Below are positions 1-7,131 of a DNA stretch of 64,000 nt, in pieces. The notes under the pieces were generated by a model that was given only the letters and a program-made list of their open reading frames with translations, was not told the origin of the DNA and ran no database searches. The first letter of the stretch is position 1. Each line of letters starts with the position of its first letter. The position numbers and the translations under genes were made by a program. The stretch is from Natronosalvus rutilus (GTDB lineage: Archaea > Halobacteriota > Halobacteria > Halobacteriales > Natrialbaceae): NCBI RefSeq assembly GCF_024204665.1, contig NZ_CP100355.1:3453451-3517450 (forward strand). The letters run 5' to 3'.

Positions 1-245
1 TCGTCCTCGACTTGCTCGAGGACCACGGCGTCGACGTGGCCGTTCCGGACGGCGCGTTCTACATGATGCTCCCCGTCGACGACGACGACCAGGCCTGGTG
101 TGAGGGCGCCATCGAGGACGCCCACGTCGCGACCGTCCCCGGCAGCGCCTTCGGAACGCCAGGGTACGCCCGCATCTCCTACGCGGCGAGCGAGGAGCGA
201 CTCGAGGAGGGAATCGAGCGGCTGGCGGCCGAAGGCTACCTCTGA
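1..245 (+). CDS. Class I/II pyridoxal-phosphate aminotransferase, C-terminal fragment
   Basis: The gene enters from the left edge, with the reading frame open from base 3, and ends in TGA at 243-245. The visible 80 or so residues look like the C-terminal small domain of an aspartate-type (fold type I) aminotransferase. The signature GSAFGTPGYARISYAAS is the region that carries the substrate-carboxylate-binding arginine in this family, preceded by a GAFYMMLP strand. The PLP-lysine region lies outside the window, so substrate specificity cannot be judged. The next gene starts 78 bases downstream on the same strand. Confidence 0.85.
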   Translation, partial: VLDLLEDHGVDVAVPDGAFYMMLPVDDDDQAWCEGAIEDAHVATVPGSAFGTPGYARISYAASEERLEEGIERLAAEGYL

Positions 246-323
246 TCGGCCTCGAGACGGCGCAGTCGCCACGTTTTTCAGCCACACACATAGTTTTATT
301 GATATTATCCCCGTAGCGGGAAT

Positions 324-620
324 ATGGTTCTCGAGAATCGTCGATCGCTGACAGCCGCACAGATCGCCGGCATCTACGCGGTCGTGAGCGGGCTGTGGGT
401 CGTCCTCACCGATCGGATCCTCGAGACGCTGTTTCCAACGATCGCGGCCATGGCCGTCGCACAGACGGCGAAAGGGCTCGTCTTCATCCTCCCTTCGACG
501 GCCATCATCTACGCCCTCGTCGCCCGGAGTCGGCGCGAACTCGAGGCTCGAGGCCCAGACTCGAGCGCTTCGGGACCTGACTCGAGCCGTTGCCCGAATC
601 CTGTAACCCGAACCCTGTAA
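324..620 (+). CDS. Small two-helix membrane protein resembling a sensor-kinase N-terminal module
   Basis: The protein has 98 residues and starts at ATG 324, shortly after an AT-rich stretch (cacatagttttattgatatt) that could hold the promoter. Two hydrophobic helices (about residues 12-30 and 45-67) are joined by a short loop containing GLWVVLTDRIL. That helix-loop-helix arrangement resembles the paired membrane segments at the N-terminus of many bacterial PAS or GGDEF sensor proteins (LWILFSDRLL type). No PAS, kinase or other output domain follows; a polar, Ser/Pro-rich tail ends inside a 14-bp tandem repeat. It may be a truncated sensor or a stand-alone membrane module. The resemblance is from memory of the family. 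Confidence 0.6.
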   Translation: MVLENRRSLTAAQIAGIYAVVSGLWVVLTDRILETLFPTIAAMAVAQTAKGLVFILPSTAIIYALVARSRRELEARGPDSSASGPDSSRCPNPVTRTL

Positions 621-634
621 CCTGAATCCCGCTA
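593..634. repeat. 14-bp tandem repeat, three copies, spanning two stop codons
   Basis: Units are 593-606 (cccgaatcctgtaa), 607-620 (cccgaaccctgtaa) and the more diverged 621-634 (cctgaatcccgcta). The TAA of the 98-residue membrane protein is the end of unit 2. The last three bases of unit 3 are the stop codon of the convergent ribL gene. The two genes are only 11 bases apart. Confidence 0.8.
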
Positions 635-1123
635 CCCGCGGCGTCGAAGAATCCGCTCGACGATCAATCTTGTCGACAGCAGTTCGTCGTTGTACTTCGG
701 CTCTCGCCCCGACGCACGCTCGACCGTGCAGTCGATGCCGCGGGACTCGAGTTCGGCTTCGATCGCCCCGGGGTCGTGGTGCTGGTCGTGACCCAGCGCG
801 ATCACGTCGGGGTCGAGTTCCTCGATTGGCCGGAAGATGTCCTCGCGATCACCGAGGATGGCCTCGTCGACCACCTCAAGGGCAGCGACCAGCTCCCGGC
901 GTTGCCGGGCAGCACAGATCGGCGCCTCCTTGTGGTCGACGTTCGTCGGCCGGGCGACGATGACGACGAGTTCGTCGCCCATCGCCCTGGCCTGCTCGAG
1001 GTAGTGGACGTGGCCGGGGTGAAGCAGGTCGAAGGTTCCCTGGGCGACGACGAGCGTCTCGTCGGATCGGCCCTCTCGTCCCCGGATTCGTGCCGTTCGG
1101 TCGGTGTCTCGCGTATCCGTCAT
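632..1123 (-). CDS. ribL: FAD synthase / archaeal cytidylyltransferase-like nucleotidyltransferase
   Basis: A 163-residue protein of the HxGH nucleotidyltransferase superfamily. [17 protein letters not shown] carries the HxGH motif at residues 35-38, and ALGHDQ and the C-terminal STRLI (about 150-154) match the archaeal RibL group. RibL transfers AMP from ATP to FMN to make FAD; the closest other option is glycerol-3-phosphate cytidylyltransferase, which shares the fold. The first 20 or so residues are polar and may be a haloarchaeal extension. It ends 11 bases from the convergent membrane protein and shares a strand with the JAMM gene upstream, from which a 9-bp repeat array separates it. 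Confidence 0.85.
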   Translation of the reverse strand: MTDTRDTDRTARIRGREGRSDETLVVAQGTFDLLHPGHVHYLEQARAMGDELVVIVARPTNVDHKEAPICAARQRRELVAALEVVDEAILGDREDIFRPIEELDPDVIALGHDQHHDPGAIEAELESRGIDCTVERASGREPKYNDELLSTRLIVERILRRRG

Positions 1124-1179
1124 GGTAGTCTCTTACCGTCAGTCGTGTTACTGCCGTCACTTCTCGTCGCGTCCGCCGC

Positions 1180-1251
1180 GCTTGCGTCGCTCGCCGTGCT
1201 TGCCGTGCTCCCCGCGCTCGTATCGCTTACGTCGTTCGCATCGCTCATCCG
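1180..1251. repeat. 9-bp degenerate tandem repeat, about eight units, reaching a stop codon
   Basis: Consecutive nonamers read gcttgcgtc, gctcgccgt, gcttgccgt, gctccccgc, gctcgtatc, gcttacgtc, gttcgcatc, gctcatccg. The TGA of the JAMM protease (minus strand, 1245-1247) lies in the last unit, so the array extends downstream from that stop codon into the 121-base gap before ribL. On the minus strand the consensus is close to GACGCRAGC. Confidence 0.75.
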
Positions 1252-1742
1252 CGTAACTCCTCGTCGATGTCCGCCTGCGTGAAATCGAAGAACGACTCGC
1301 TGTCGGGCAAGTCGACGTCGATGACCTCGAGGTTCGTTCGCCGTCCCTGCGAGTCGAACGCCTTCCAGTCGTTCCGGCGGTAGGGCGCGCCGATGATGAC
1401 GTGTACGCTGCCCCGGCCGAACGTCTCGAGGTCGGCCTGGCTCGGCCGGATCACGCCGTTGGGGTGGGAGTGGACGCTGCCGAGGGCCTTCACGTCGTTC
1501 GGAATCGAACTGGTCTGAACGGTCGCGCTCACGCTGTTGGACTCGGTTCCGGGGATGATCAGCACGTCGGTGATGACCAGTCCCTCCCGGTCGAGACCCA
1601 GTTCCGTGGCCTCGGTCCCCCGGAGAAACCCCATGTACTCGTCGGGGTGGGCGGCCTCGGAGGACTCGAGGGCGAACTCGAGGGTCTCCTCGGCGATGCC
1701 GAGAATGTCGCTCGAGCGAAAGAGCGCGTCCAGCAGACCCAT
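1245..1742 (-). CDS. JAMM/MPN+ metalloprotease, probable desampylase-type isopeptidase
   Basis: The frame is open to 1859, but the conserved protein starts at ATG 1742 (MGLLDALFRSSDILGIAEE), giving 165 residues. The JAMM zinc site is complete: a glutamate near residue 35, then HSHPNGVIRPSQAD with His91, His93, Ser101 and Asp104. In haloarchaea, stand-alone JAMM proteins of this size (such as HvJAMM1 of Haloferax) cleave SAMP ubiquitin-like modifiers from target proteins. That substrate is inferred from the family, not visible here. It is upstream of ribL on the same strand but separated by a repeat array. Confidence 0.85.
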   Translation of the reverse strand: MGLLDALFRSSDILGIAEETLEFALESSEAAHPDEYMGFLRGTEATELGLDREGLVITDVLIIPGTESNSVSATVQTSSIPNDVKALGSVHSHPNGVIRPSQADLETFGRGSVHVIIGAPYRRNDWKAFDSQGRRTNLEVIDVDLPDSESFFDFTQADIDEELRG

Positions 1743-1890
1743 GCCCCTACGTCCGGCCCTGACGTTGCTAAACGTTCCGGAAGCCGACGCCCGGGGTCGG
1801 GGTCGGTGTTCCCGGCGGTCCGGACCGGGACCGGCCGTGGGTTCTGCGCCCGTACCCATCGAAAGCGCCCACAGATCGCCTTGGCAAGCG

Positions 1891-1896
1891 TTATAC
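1891..1896 (+). promoter_or_regulatory. Probable TATA box of the DHH phosphoesterase gene
   Basis: TTATAC lies 27-32 bases before ATG 1923, the expected spacing for a leaderless haloarchaeal transcript. No purine-rich ribosome binding site is seen between them. Confidence 0.5.
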
Positions 1897-1922
1897 GCGG
1901 CGAAACCAAACTACCGTCACCG

Positions 1923-3845
1923 ATGACACGTGACTCCGCCGGAGGTTCCGGCGATAGTAAAGACGGAAATGTTTCCGTCGTCTACGATCTCGCTCCCGAT
2001 TGCACCGCTTCGGACGTCGAACCCAACCGCCCGTATCTCGCCTCGATCAACGGCATCGTCGAATACGGCATTTTCGTCGATCTCTCGGAGAACGTCTCCG
2101 GCCTCGTCCACGAATCCGTCCTGGAGGGTACCTTCAGCGTCGGCCAGGAACTCGCCGTCGAACTTGAGGAAGTTCGCGACAACGGCGACATGGCCTTCCA
2201 GCCGGCCGACGTCGACCTGGAGGAGGACGACTACACGGTCGAACCCGTCGCCCACGACTATCCCCTGACCGGGACCGACCGCCTCGAGGCCAACGTCGGC
2301 GAGCAGGTCCACCTCGAGGGCGAAATCGTCCAGATCAAACAGACCGGCGGCCCGACGATCTTCCACATCGCCGACGAGTACGGCGTCGTCCCCTGTGCCG
2401 CCTTCGAGGAGGCCGGCGTTCGCGCCTATCCCTCCGTCGAGGTGGGCGACATCGTTCGCGTCACCGGGACCCCCGAAACCCGTGAGGAGAGCGTCCAGAT
2501 CGAGGTCGACGGCCTCTCGAAACTCGACGGCGAGGACGCGACCGAGGCCCGCGAGCGACTCGAGGCCGCCCTCGAGGAGCGCGCCCAGCCCCACGACGTC
2601 GACCCGCTCATCGAGTGGCCCGCGTTCGAGAAGCTCCGCCCGAACCTCATGGAGGTCGCGACCCTCCTCCGGCGAACCGTCCTTGAGGGACGACCCATCC
2701 GCGTCCGTCACCACGCCGACGGCGACGGCATGTGCGCGGCCGTCCCCCTCCAGCTGGCCCTCGAGAACTTCATCGCCGAGGTTCACCAGGACGAGAACGC
2801 GCCCCAGCACCTGATCAAGCGCCTGCCCGCGAAGGCGCCGTTCTACGAGATGGAAGACGCCACGCGCGACCTCAACTTCGCGCTCGAGGACCGCGAGCGA
2901 CACGGCCAGCAACTGCCCCTCGTACTCATGCTCGACAACGGCTCGACGGCCGAGGACGTGCCCGCCTACGAGACGCTGGCCCACTACGACATCCCTATCG
3001 TCGCCATCGACCACCACCACCCCGACCCCGACGCCGTCGGCGGCCTGCTCGACGCCCACGTCAACCCGTACCTTCACGACGAGGACTACCGGATCACGAC
3101 GGGCATGCTCTGCGTCGAACTCGCCCGGATGATCGACCCCGACCTCACCGACGACCTGCGACACGTCCCCGCCGTGGCCGGCGTCTCGGATCGATCGAAG
3201 GCCGACGCGATGGAACAGTACCTCGAACTCGCCGCCGAAAACGGCTACGACGAAGACCGTCTGCGAGACGTCAGCGAGGCCCTCGACTACGCCGCCTTCT
3301 GGCTCCGCTACAACTCCGGCGATCACCTGATCCAGGACGTCCTCGAACTCTCCGACGCCGACGAGGACCGTCACCGACGCCTGGTCACGTTCCTCGCCGA
3401 CCGCTCCCGCCGGGATGTCGACCGCCAGCTCAACGCCGCCATGAACCACGTCGAGCACGAGCGCCTCGACAGCGGCGTCCACCTCTACCGGATCGACGTC
3501 GAGAACCACGCCCACCGGTTCACCTACCCCGCCCCGGGCAAGACCACAGGCGAGATCCACGACCGCAAGATCCAGGAGACTGGCGATCCGGTCATCACGG
3601 TCGGCTACGGGCCCGACTTCGCCGTCCTGCGCAGCGACGGCGTCCGCCTCGACATTCCCCGGATGGTCTCGGAACTCGAGGCAGAGATCCCTGGTGGCGG
3701 CGTTTCCGGCGGCGGCCACCTCGTCGTCGGCTCGATCAAGTTCGTCAAGGGCAAGCGCCAAGACGTCATCGATGCCCTCGTCGAGAAGATGGCTGCCGCG
3801 GACATCGACGAGGCGCTCTCGAGTGCGGCGCCGCTCGAGAACTAG
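1923..3845 (+). CDS. DHH-family phosphoesterase (RecJ-like) with S1 and OB-fold domains
   Basis: The frame stays open upstream, but ATG 1923 behind a TATA box gives a sensible 640-residue protein. An S1-like RNA-binding domain (about 35-95: NGIVEYGIFVDL, GLVHES) is followed by an OB-fold (about 125-200). The DHH phosphoesterase domain carries RHHADGDGM (about 262-270) and AIDHHHPDPD (DHH at 363-365). A C-terminal DHHA1-type domain has GGGVSGGGH. These motifs bind two metals and hydrolyse phosphodiesters in RecJ, NrnA and related enzymes. The S1 domain hints at RNA or single-stranded nucleic acid, but the substrate is unknown. A second DHH-type gene lies at 24353. Confidence 0.85.
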   Translation: MTRDSAGGSGDSKDGNVSVVYDLAPDCTASDVEPNRPYLASINGIVEYGIFVDLSENVSGLVHESVLEGTFSVGQELAVELEEVRDNGDMAFQPADVDLEEDDYTVEPVAHDYPLTGTDRLEANVGEQVHLEGEIVQIKQTGGPTIFHIADEYGVVPCAAFEEAGVRAYPSVEVGDIVRVTGTPETREESVQIEVDGLSKLDGEDATEARERLEAALEERAQPHDVDPLIEWPAFEKLRPNLMEVATLLRRTVLEGRPIRVRHHADGDGMCAAVPLQLALENFIAEVHQDENAPQHLIKRLPAKAPFYEMEDATRDLNFALEDRERHGQQLPLVLMLDNGSTAEDVPAYETLAHYDIPIVAIDHHHPDPDAVGGLLDAHVNPYLHDEDYRITTGMLCVELARMIDPDLTDDLRHVPAVAGVSDRSKADAMEQYLELAAENGYDEDRLRDVSEALDYAAFWLRYNSGDHLIQDVLELSDADEDRHRRLVTFLADRSRRDVDRQLNAAMNHVEHERLDSGVHLYRIDVENHAHRFTYPAPGKTTGEIHDRKIQETGDPVITVGYGPDFAVLRSDGVRLDIPRMVSELEAEIPGGGVSGGGHLVVGSIKFVKGKRQDVIDALVEKMAAADIDEALSSAAPLEN

Positions 3846-4737
3846 TCAGAAGTAGATCCGCTCGTCGTCGACCGATTCCTCTTGTTTCCGCTGGCTCTCT
3901 CCACCCCGACCATCGAACGCGAGCCGATGCCAGCCCAGTACGCCCGCGGCGATCACACCGACGCCGACCGCACCGAGTAACTCGAGCGGGACGGGAAGCG
4001 GCGTCGTCTCCTCCCAGTCGGCCTCGAAGACGGCCGTGTAGTACGACGCGACCGACTCGCCGTGGAGGGCCAGGACGACTTCGCGATTGTTCCGGAGCGA
4101 GTTCCAGTTCCAGTTCAAACTCCCGAGAACGACCGTGTCGCCGTCGACGATCACTCCCTTCGCGTGAATCTTCTCGAATCGCTCGCCAGGTTCGACGAGT
4201 CGAGCCTCGAGTGGCAGGTCATCCCTCGCCGCGGCCGTCTCGAGTCGCTCGATTACCTGGCGATTGTCCGCCTCGTTGTACCAGCTGGCATCGAGGAGGA
4301 CGCGCACTTCGACGCCGCGTTCGGCCGCCTCGATCGTCGCCTCGAGGGCCGATGCGTCGTCGCCGATGCTGGCCTGGGTGACGTCGATCGACTCTTCGGC
4401 CCCCTCGAGCAACTCGAGGAGCCGACCCTCGGCGTTGTCCGGCGCGAGCAAGAGTTCGGCTCCCTCGAGGGCTACGGGTTCCGGTTCGTAGACGGTCGGG
4501 TAGGTCACAGTAGCTGGATCGGGCTCGACGAACGTCGCCGTCTCGTGGTGGTCAGCCCAGGAAGTGACGTCCCAGCCGTCCGCGTCGGCTCGGAAGACGG
4601 CCTCGAGGTCGCGGGCGAACGCACGGTTCTCGACGACGACACCCCAGCCGCGACTCGAGGCGCCGCCGAGTCCCGACGGCGACCAGTTCTCGGTGCTGAC
4701 GAGGACCGTTTCGTCGACGACGGCGTACTTGGGATGG
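3846..4737 (-). pseudogene. C-terminal part of a phospholipase-D-family gene split by the integrative element
   Basis: This fragment starts exactly in the first HKD motif: HPKYAVVDETVLVSTENW is read from the repeat at 4723-4737 onward. It contains the second HKD motif (HAKGVIVDGDTVVLGSLNWN) and ends with a membrane helix (about LELLGAVGVGVIAAGVLGW) and a charged tail. The open frame runs back to an ATG at 4745 supplied by the element, so a 299-residue remnant could be translated, without signal peptide or N-terminal lobe. The N-terminal half is at 19387-20444. Joining the two across one copy of the 15-bp repeat gives one in-frame gene of 1935 bases (644 residues). Confidence 0.9.
4723..4737. 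repeat. Left attachment site core (attL), 15-bp direct repeat
   Basis: GCGTACTTGGGATGG is identical to 19387-19401 and marks the left junction between the split phospholipase-D gene and the element. On the gene strand it encodes HPKYA of the HxKxxxxD catalytic motif. Sequence outside and inside the repeat differs between the two ends, as expected for site-specific recombination. Confidence 0.9.
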
Positions 4738-4802
4738 GGAAACATAGTATCTTGAGTAACTAATGAACAAAGGTTATGGTGATAGGCTTTGAATGACTAA
4801 TT

Positions 4803-5357
4803 ATGGCGAGAGTGAATCTTGAGGTGCAAAAAGAGACTAAAGAAGAATGGGAAAAAGCTGCGAAGAACGACCCAAATGCAGGTGGAAACCTTTCTGGGTT
4901 CGTTCGTTCCGCTGTAATGGCCAAAATCAACAATAATTCTGAATCACATGGGAAAGAGGATATTCACAAGGAAATAACTGAACTAAAGGACATGGTCGCC
5001 GATTTAACCCAATCGTTACAAACAACTAATGCCCGTCTCAGTGAACTTGAGACTGATATCAGAAGTGACCCCGAAATAGAGAAATTGGCTAACGAATTAT
5101 TCTCTCGACTTCCTACTGAACGTGAATTCGAGGAATGGCATGGAGGAAAGGGAGAGAAGCTAAAACTCGACCAACAGCCCGAAGAAAAAAGAACTATTGT
5201 GAAAGCTGAACGCGGTGGAGAACTCGACGCATTTACAGAAATACTTGACTGTAGCCCGCTTGAAATCCAAGATGCGATTAATTATCTTATGAAAAGCACT
5301 CCTCTCATCCAAGAGGCTGAAATAAGTGGTGAGACGCGGGTTTACAGGGAAAAATAG
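4803..5357 (+). CDS. Integrase-linked coiled-coil protein with possible ribbon-helix-helix N-terminus
   Basis: A 184-residue protein immediately upstream of the recombinase, with a 2-base gap. The N-terminus (MARVNLEVQKETKEEWEKAA, then GGNLSGFVRSAVMAKI) has the look of a ribbon-helix-helix DNA-binding unit: a short beta strand, then a helix with SGFVRSAV. A heptad-like coiled coil follows (about residues 50-95), then a C-terminal region with LDCSPLEIQDAINYLMKS that resembles a small winged helix. It is probably a DNA-binding partner or regulator of the integrase, such as an excision or directionality factor. Family membership is not certain. Confidence 0.7.
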   Translation: MARVNLEVQKETKEEWEKAAKNDPNAGGNLSGFVRSAVMAKINNNSESHGKEDIHKEITELKDMVADLTQSLQTTNARLSELETDIRSDPEIEKLANELFSRLPTEREFEEWHGGKGEKLKLDQQPEEKRTIVKAERGGELDAFTEILDCSPLEIQDAINYLMKSTPLIQEAEISGETRVYREK

Positions 5358-5359
5358 AT

Positions 5360-6349
5360 ATGCACGAGACCATTTCTTCGTTCCTTGAGACCAAGAAATC
5401 TGGTAATGATAACACGTATGCAAACACCAAAACCGCTGTTGGACATTTCACTCGATGGCTTGGTGAAACCGACCCCCGTGAAATTGATGCATTGGATATC
5501 GAAGAGTTCTGCCGGTGGCTTAAGAATAAAAATGGGCTAGCAGAAATCACTTGTATTAGATATGTGCGTTCTATTTCTAGCTATTACGAATACATTCAGA
5601 AGCGTCAAAATGGGCCGAGGAAGAGGGGTGAAATAGATAGAAGAAAAATTGTGTACGATAATCCTGTACACGAAGCTGATATCGCCGGTCAGTTCGATGC
5701 CTCAAGAGATACAAAGCGGTCAAAGGAACTAAGAAAGGACTACTTTGCGCTGTCACTTGGTGAAATGAAATTAATGGTTGAGAATGTTCCTGACCCAGTA
5801 TTTCGAAATCAACTGTTATTCAAAGTCATGGGACAAACCGGTTGTAGACCCGGTGAAATCACCGATATAAGACTCCAAGACGTAACCCAACCCGAACTAT
5901 GGGATAATAATAGAATTCGTATACGGGCTTCAAAGACTCAAAATAACCGAACAGTTAGATACAGTGACTCTTTAAAGTTTTATTTAACTCAATGGATTGA
6001 ACAGGGGGAAAGAGATAGATTCTATAAAGCCGGTGAAAGTGATTATTTGTTCCCAACTCATAAATCCGATTCAATTAGTTCTCGGCGTATACAAGAAATC
6101 ACACGCCAAACAGCTGAAAATGCAGGAATCCAGGAAAGGATATACACAGATTCTAAAGGTCATCCTCGATACAAAGTAACCGCTTATGCTTTCCGTCATG
6201 GCTTCGCTGAAAACATGGTTCTGCAAGGATGTGACTTGGCCAGACTGAAGAAACTGATGGGGCATACAGACATATCAATGACTCAGAAGTATCTCGACCC
6301 CAATGATGAAGCCCTGGATGAAACAATCCCATTTATTCCCGAGGTTTGA
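5360..6349 (+). CDS. Tyrosine recombinase / integrase of the element
   Basis: A 329-residue protein. The N-terminal SAM-like core-binding domain (about 1-85) is followed by the catalytic domain. Catalytic residues are visible: Arg163 (TGCRPGEITDIRL), Arg279 (AYAFRHGFAENM), His302 (MGHTDISMTQKYL) and the nucleophile Tyr311. The usual HxLR box reads YAFR, so the first histidine is replaced by tyrosine, a variation seen in many archaeal integrases. It presumably recombines the 15-bp cores at 4723 and 19387 for integration and excision. The gene follows the coiled-coil protein by 2 bases and starts 620 bases inside the left end. Confidence 0.93.
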   Translation: MHETISSFLETKKSGNDNTYANTKTAVGHFTRWLGETDPREIDALDIEEFCRWLKNKNGLAEITCIRYVRSISSYYEYIQKRQNGPRKRGEIDRRKIVYDNPVHEADIAGQFDASRDTKRSKELRKDYFALSLGEMKLMVENVPDPVFRNQLLFKVMGQTGCRPGEITDIRLQDVTQPELWDNNRIRIRASKTQNNRTVRYSDSLKFYLTQWIEQGERDRFYKAGESDYLFPTHKSDSISSRRIQEITRQTAENAGIQERIYTDSKGHPRYKVTAYAFRHGFAENMVLQGCDLARLKKLMGHTDISMTQKYLDPNDEALDETIPFIPEV

Positions 6350-6385
6350 GGCTTGTGGTAGGTAGAGATTGAGAAATCGGAGTTC

Positions 6386-6394
6386 GCCTTTTTT
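6386..6394 (+). terminator. Oligo-T terminator after the integrase gene
   Basis: A run of six T (6389-6394) lies 40 bases after the integrase stop and just before the convergent metallopeptidase stop at 6409. Archaeal RNA polymerase terminates at such T-tracts without needing a hairpin. Confidence 0.4.
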
Positions 6395-6408
6395 GTCCTA
6401 AGATAGTG

Positions 6409-7131
6409 TTATAGGTCCTCTTCACTGAAAACCAGCCTTACACTGTTCTCCTCAAGCCACTCTGCCTTCGTTTTGTAGTTAGGGATGTATTCCCCGACGA
6501 GTTGCCAAAACTCTCGGCCATGATGTTGTTCGGTCAAGTGCGCAAGTTCATGGACGACAAGGTAATTGACGACCTCGGGTGGGGCCATGATTAACCGCCA
6601 ATTCAAACTAATCGTTCCACTTGTTGAACAGCTGCCCCAGCGCGTTCGTTGATTACGAAGTTCGAGTTTCTCGTATTCTACGCCCATACGGTCTGCGTAG
6701 TGGTCAACCCGGTCGGTAAAGTAGTCTCGTGCCCGACTTCGATAGAAGTTCTCTAGTACCTGCTTGACTGACGACTGTTCAATAGCACTCTGACGTAGAC
6801 GAATCGAATCGTCGGTCACCACATGTTTTGAACGTGGTTCAATGACGAGTTTTCGGTCGTCACCGAGATAGGGAAATCGTTCGCCGGCATCAAAAGTTCG
6901 GTCGGGGACTTGTTCACGGTAAGTGTCGTAGGTTCGTTGCTTGTCCACAACCCATGCTGCATTATCCCTAAGCAACTCTGCTGGCTGCACTCCGTTAGAC
7001 TCCGGAACCACGACTGTGACCCCATGTATATCCACGTCAATTCGGGGTTCAGTGGCGTCAGGACTACGGCGTACTTCGTACTCAATAACGTTTCCCAACA
7101 GGTTGATTTCCCGGTGTTGGGTCTTAGCCAT
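6409..7131 (-). CDS. YgjP/DUF45-type zinc metallopeptidase-like protein of the Type I R-M operon
   Basis: A 240-residue protein ending the hsd operon; its ATG overlaps the hsdR stop by 8 bases. It carries RWGSCSTSGTISLNWRL and then HELAHLTEQHHGREFW, the HExxH zinc motif at 194-198 with a third histidine at about 204. This is the signature of the YgjP/DUF45 family (M48-like fold). Such genes are commonly found beside hsdR. Their role is unproven; proposed roles include proteolytic control of restriction, and E. coli YgjP has been linked to nucleotide hydrolysis. Overlap with hsdR implies co-translation. Confidence 0.85.
   Translation of the reverse strand: MAKTQHREINLLGNVIEYEVRRSPDATEPRIDVDIHGVTVVVPESNGVQPAELLRDNAAWVVDKQRTYDTYREQVPDRTFDAGERFPYLGDDRKLVIEPRSKHVVTDDSIRLRQSAIEQSSVKQVLENFYRSRARDYFTDRVDHYADRMGVEYEKLELRNQRTRWGSCSTSGTISLNWRLIMAPPEVVNYLVVHELAHLTEQHHGREFWQLVGEYIPNYKTKAEWLEENSVRLVFSEEDL

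Noticed and set aside
1917-3761. 614-residue antisense frame over the DHH gene
   Set aside because: Val/Asp/Gly-rich shadow typical of GC-rich halophile DNA; the plus-strand protein has clear S1, OB and DHH motifs.
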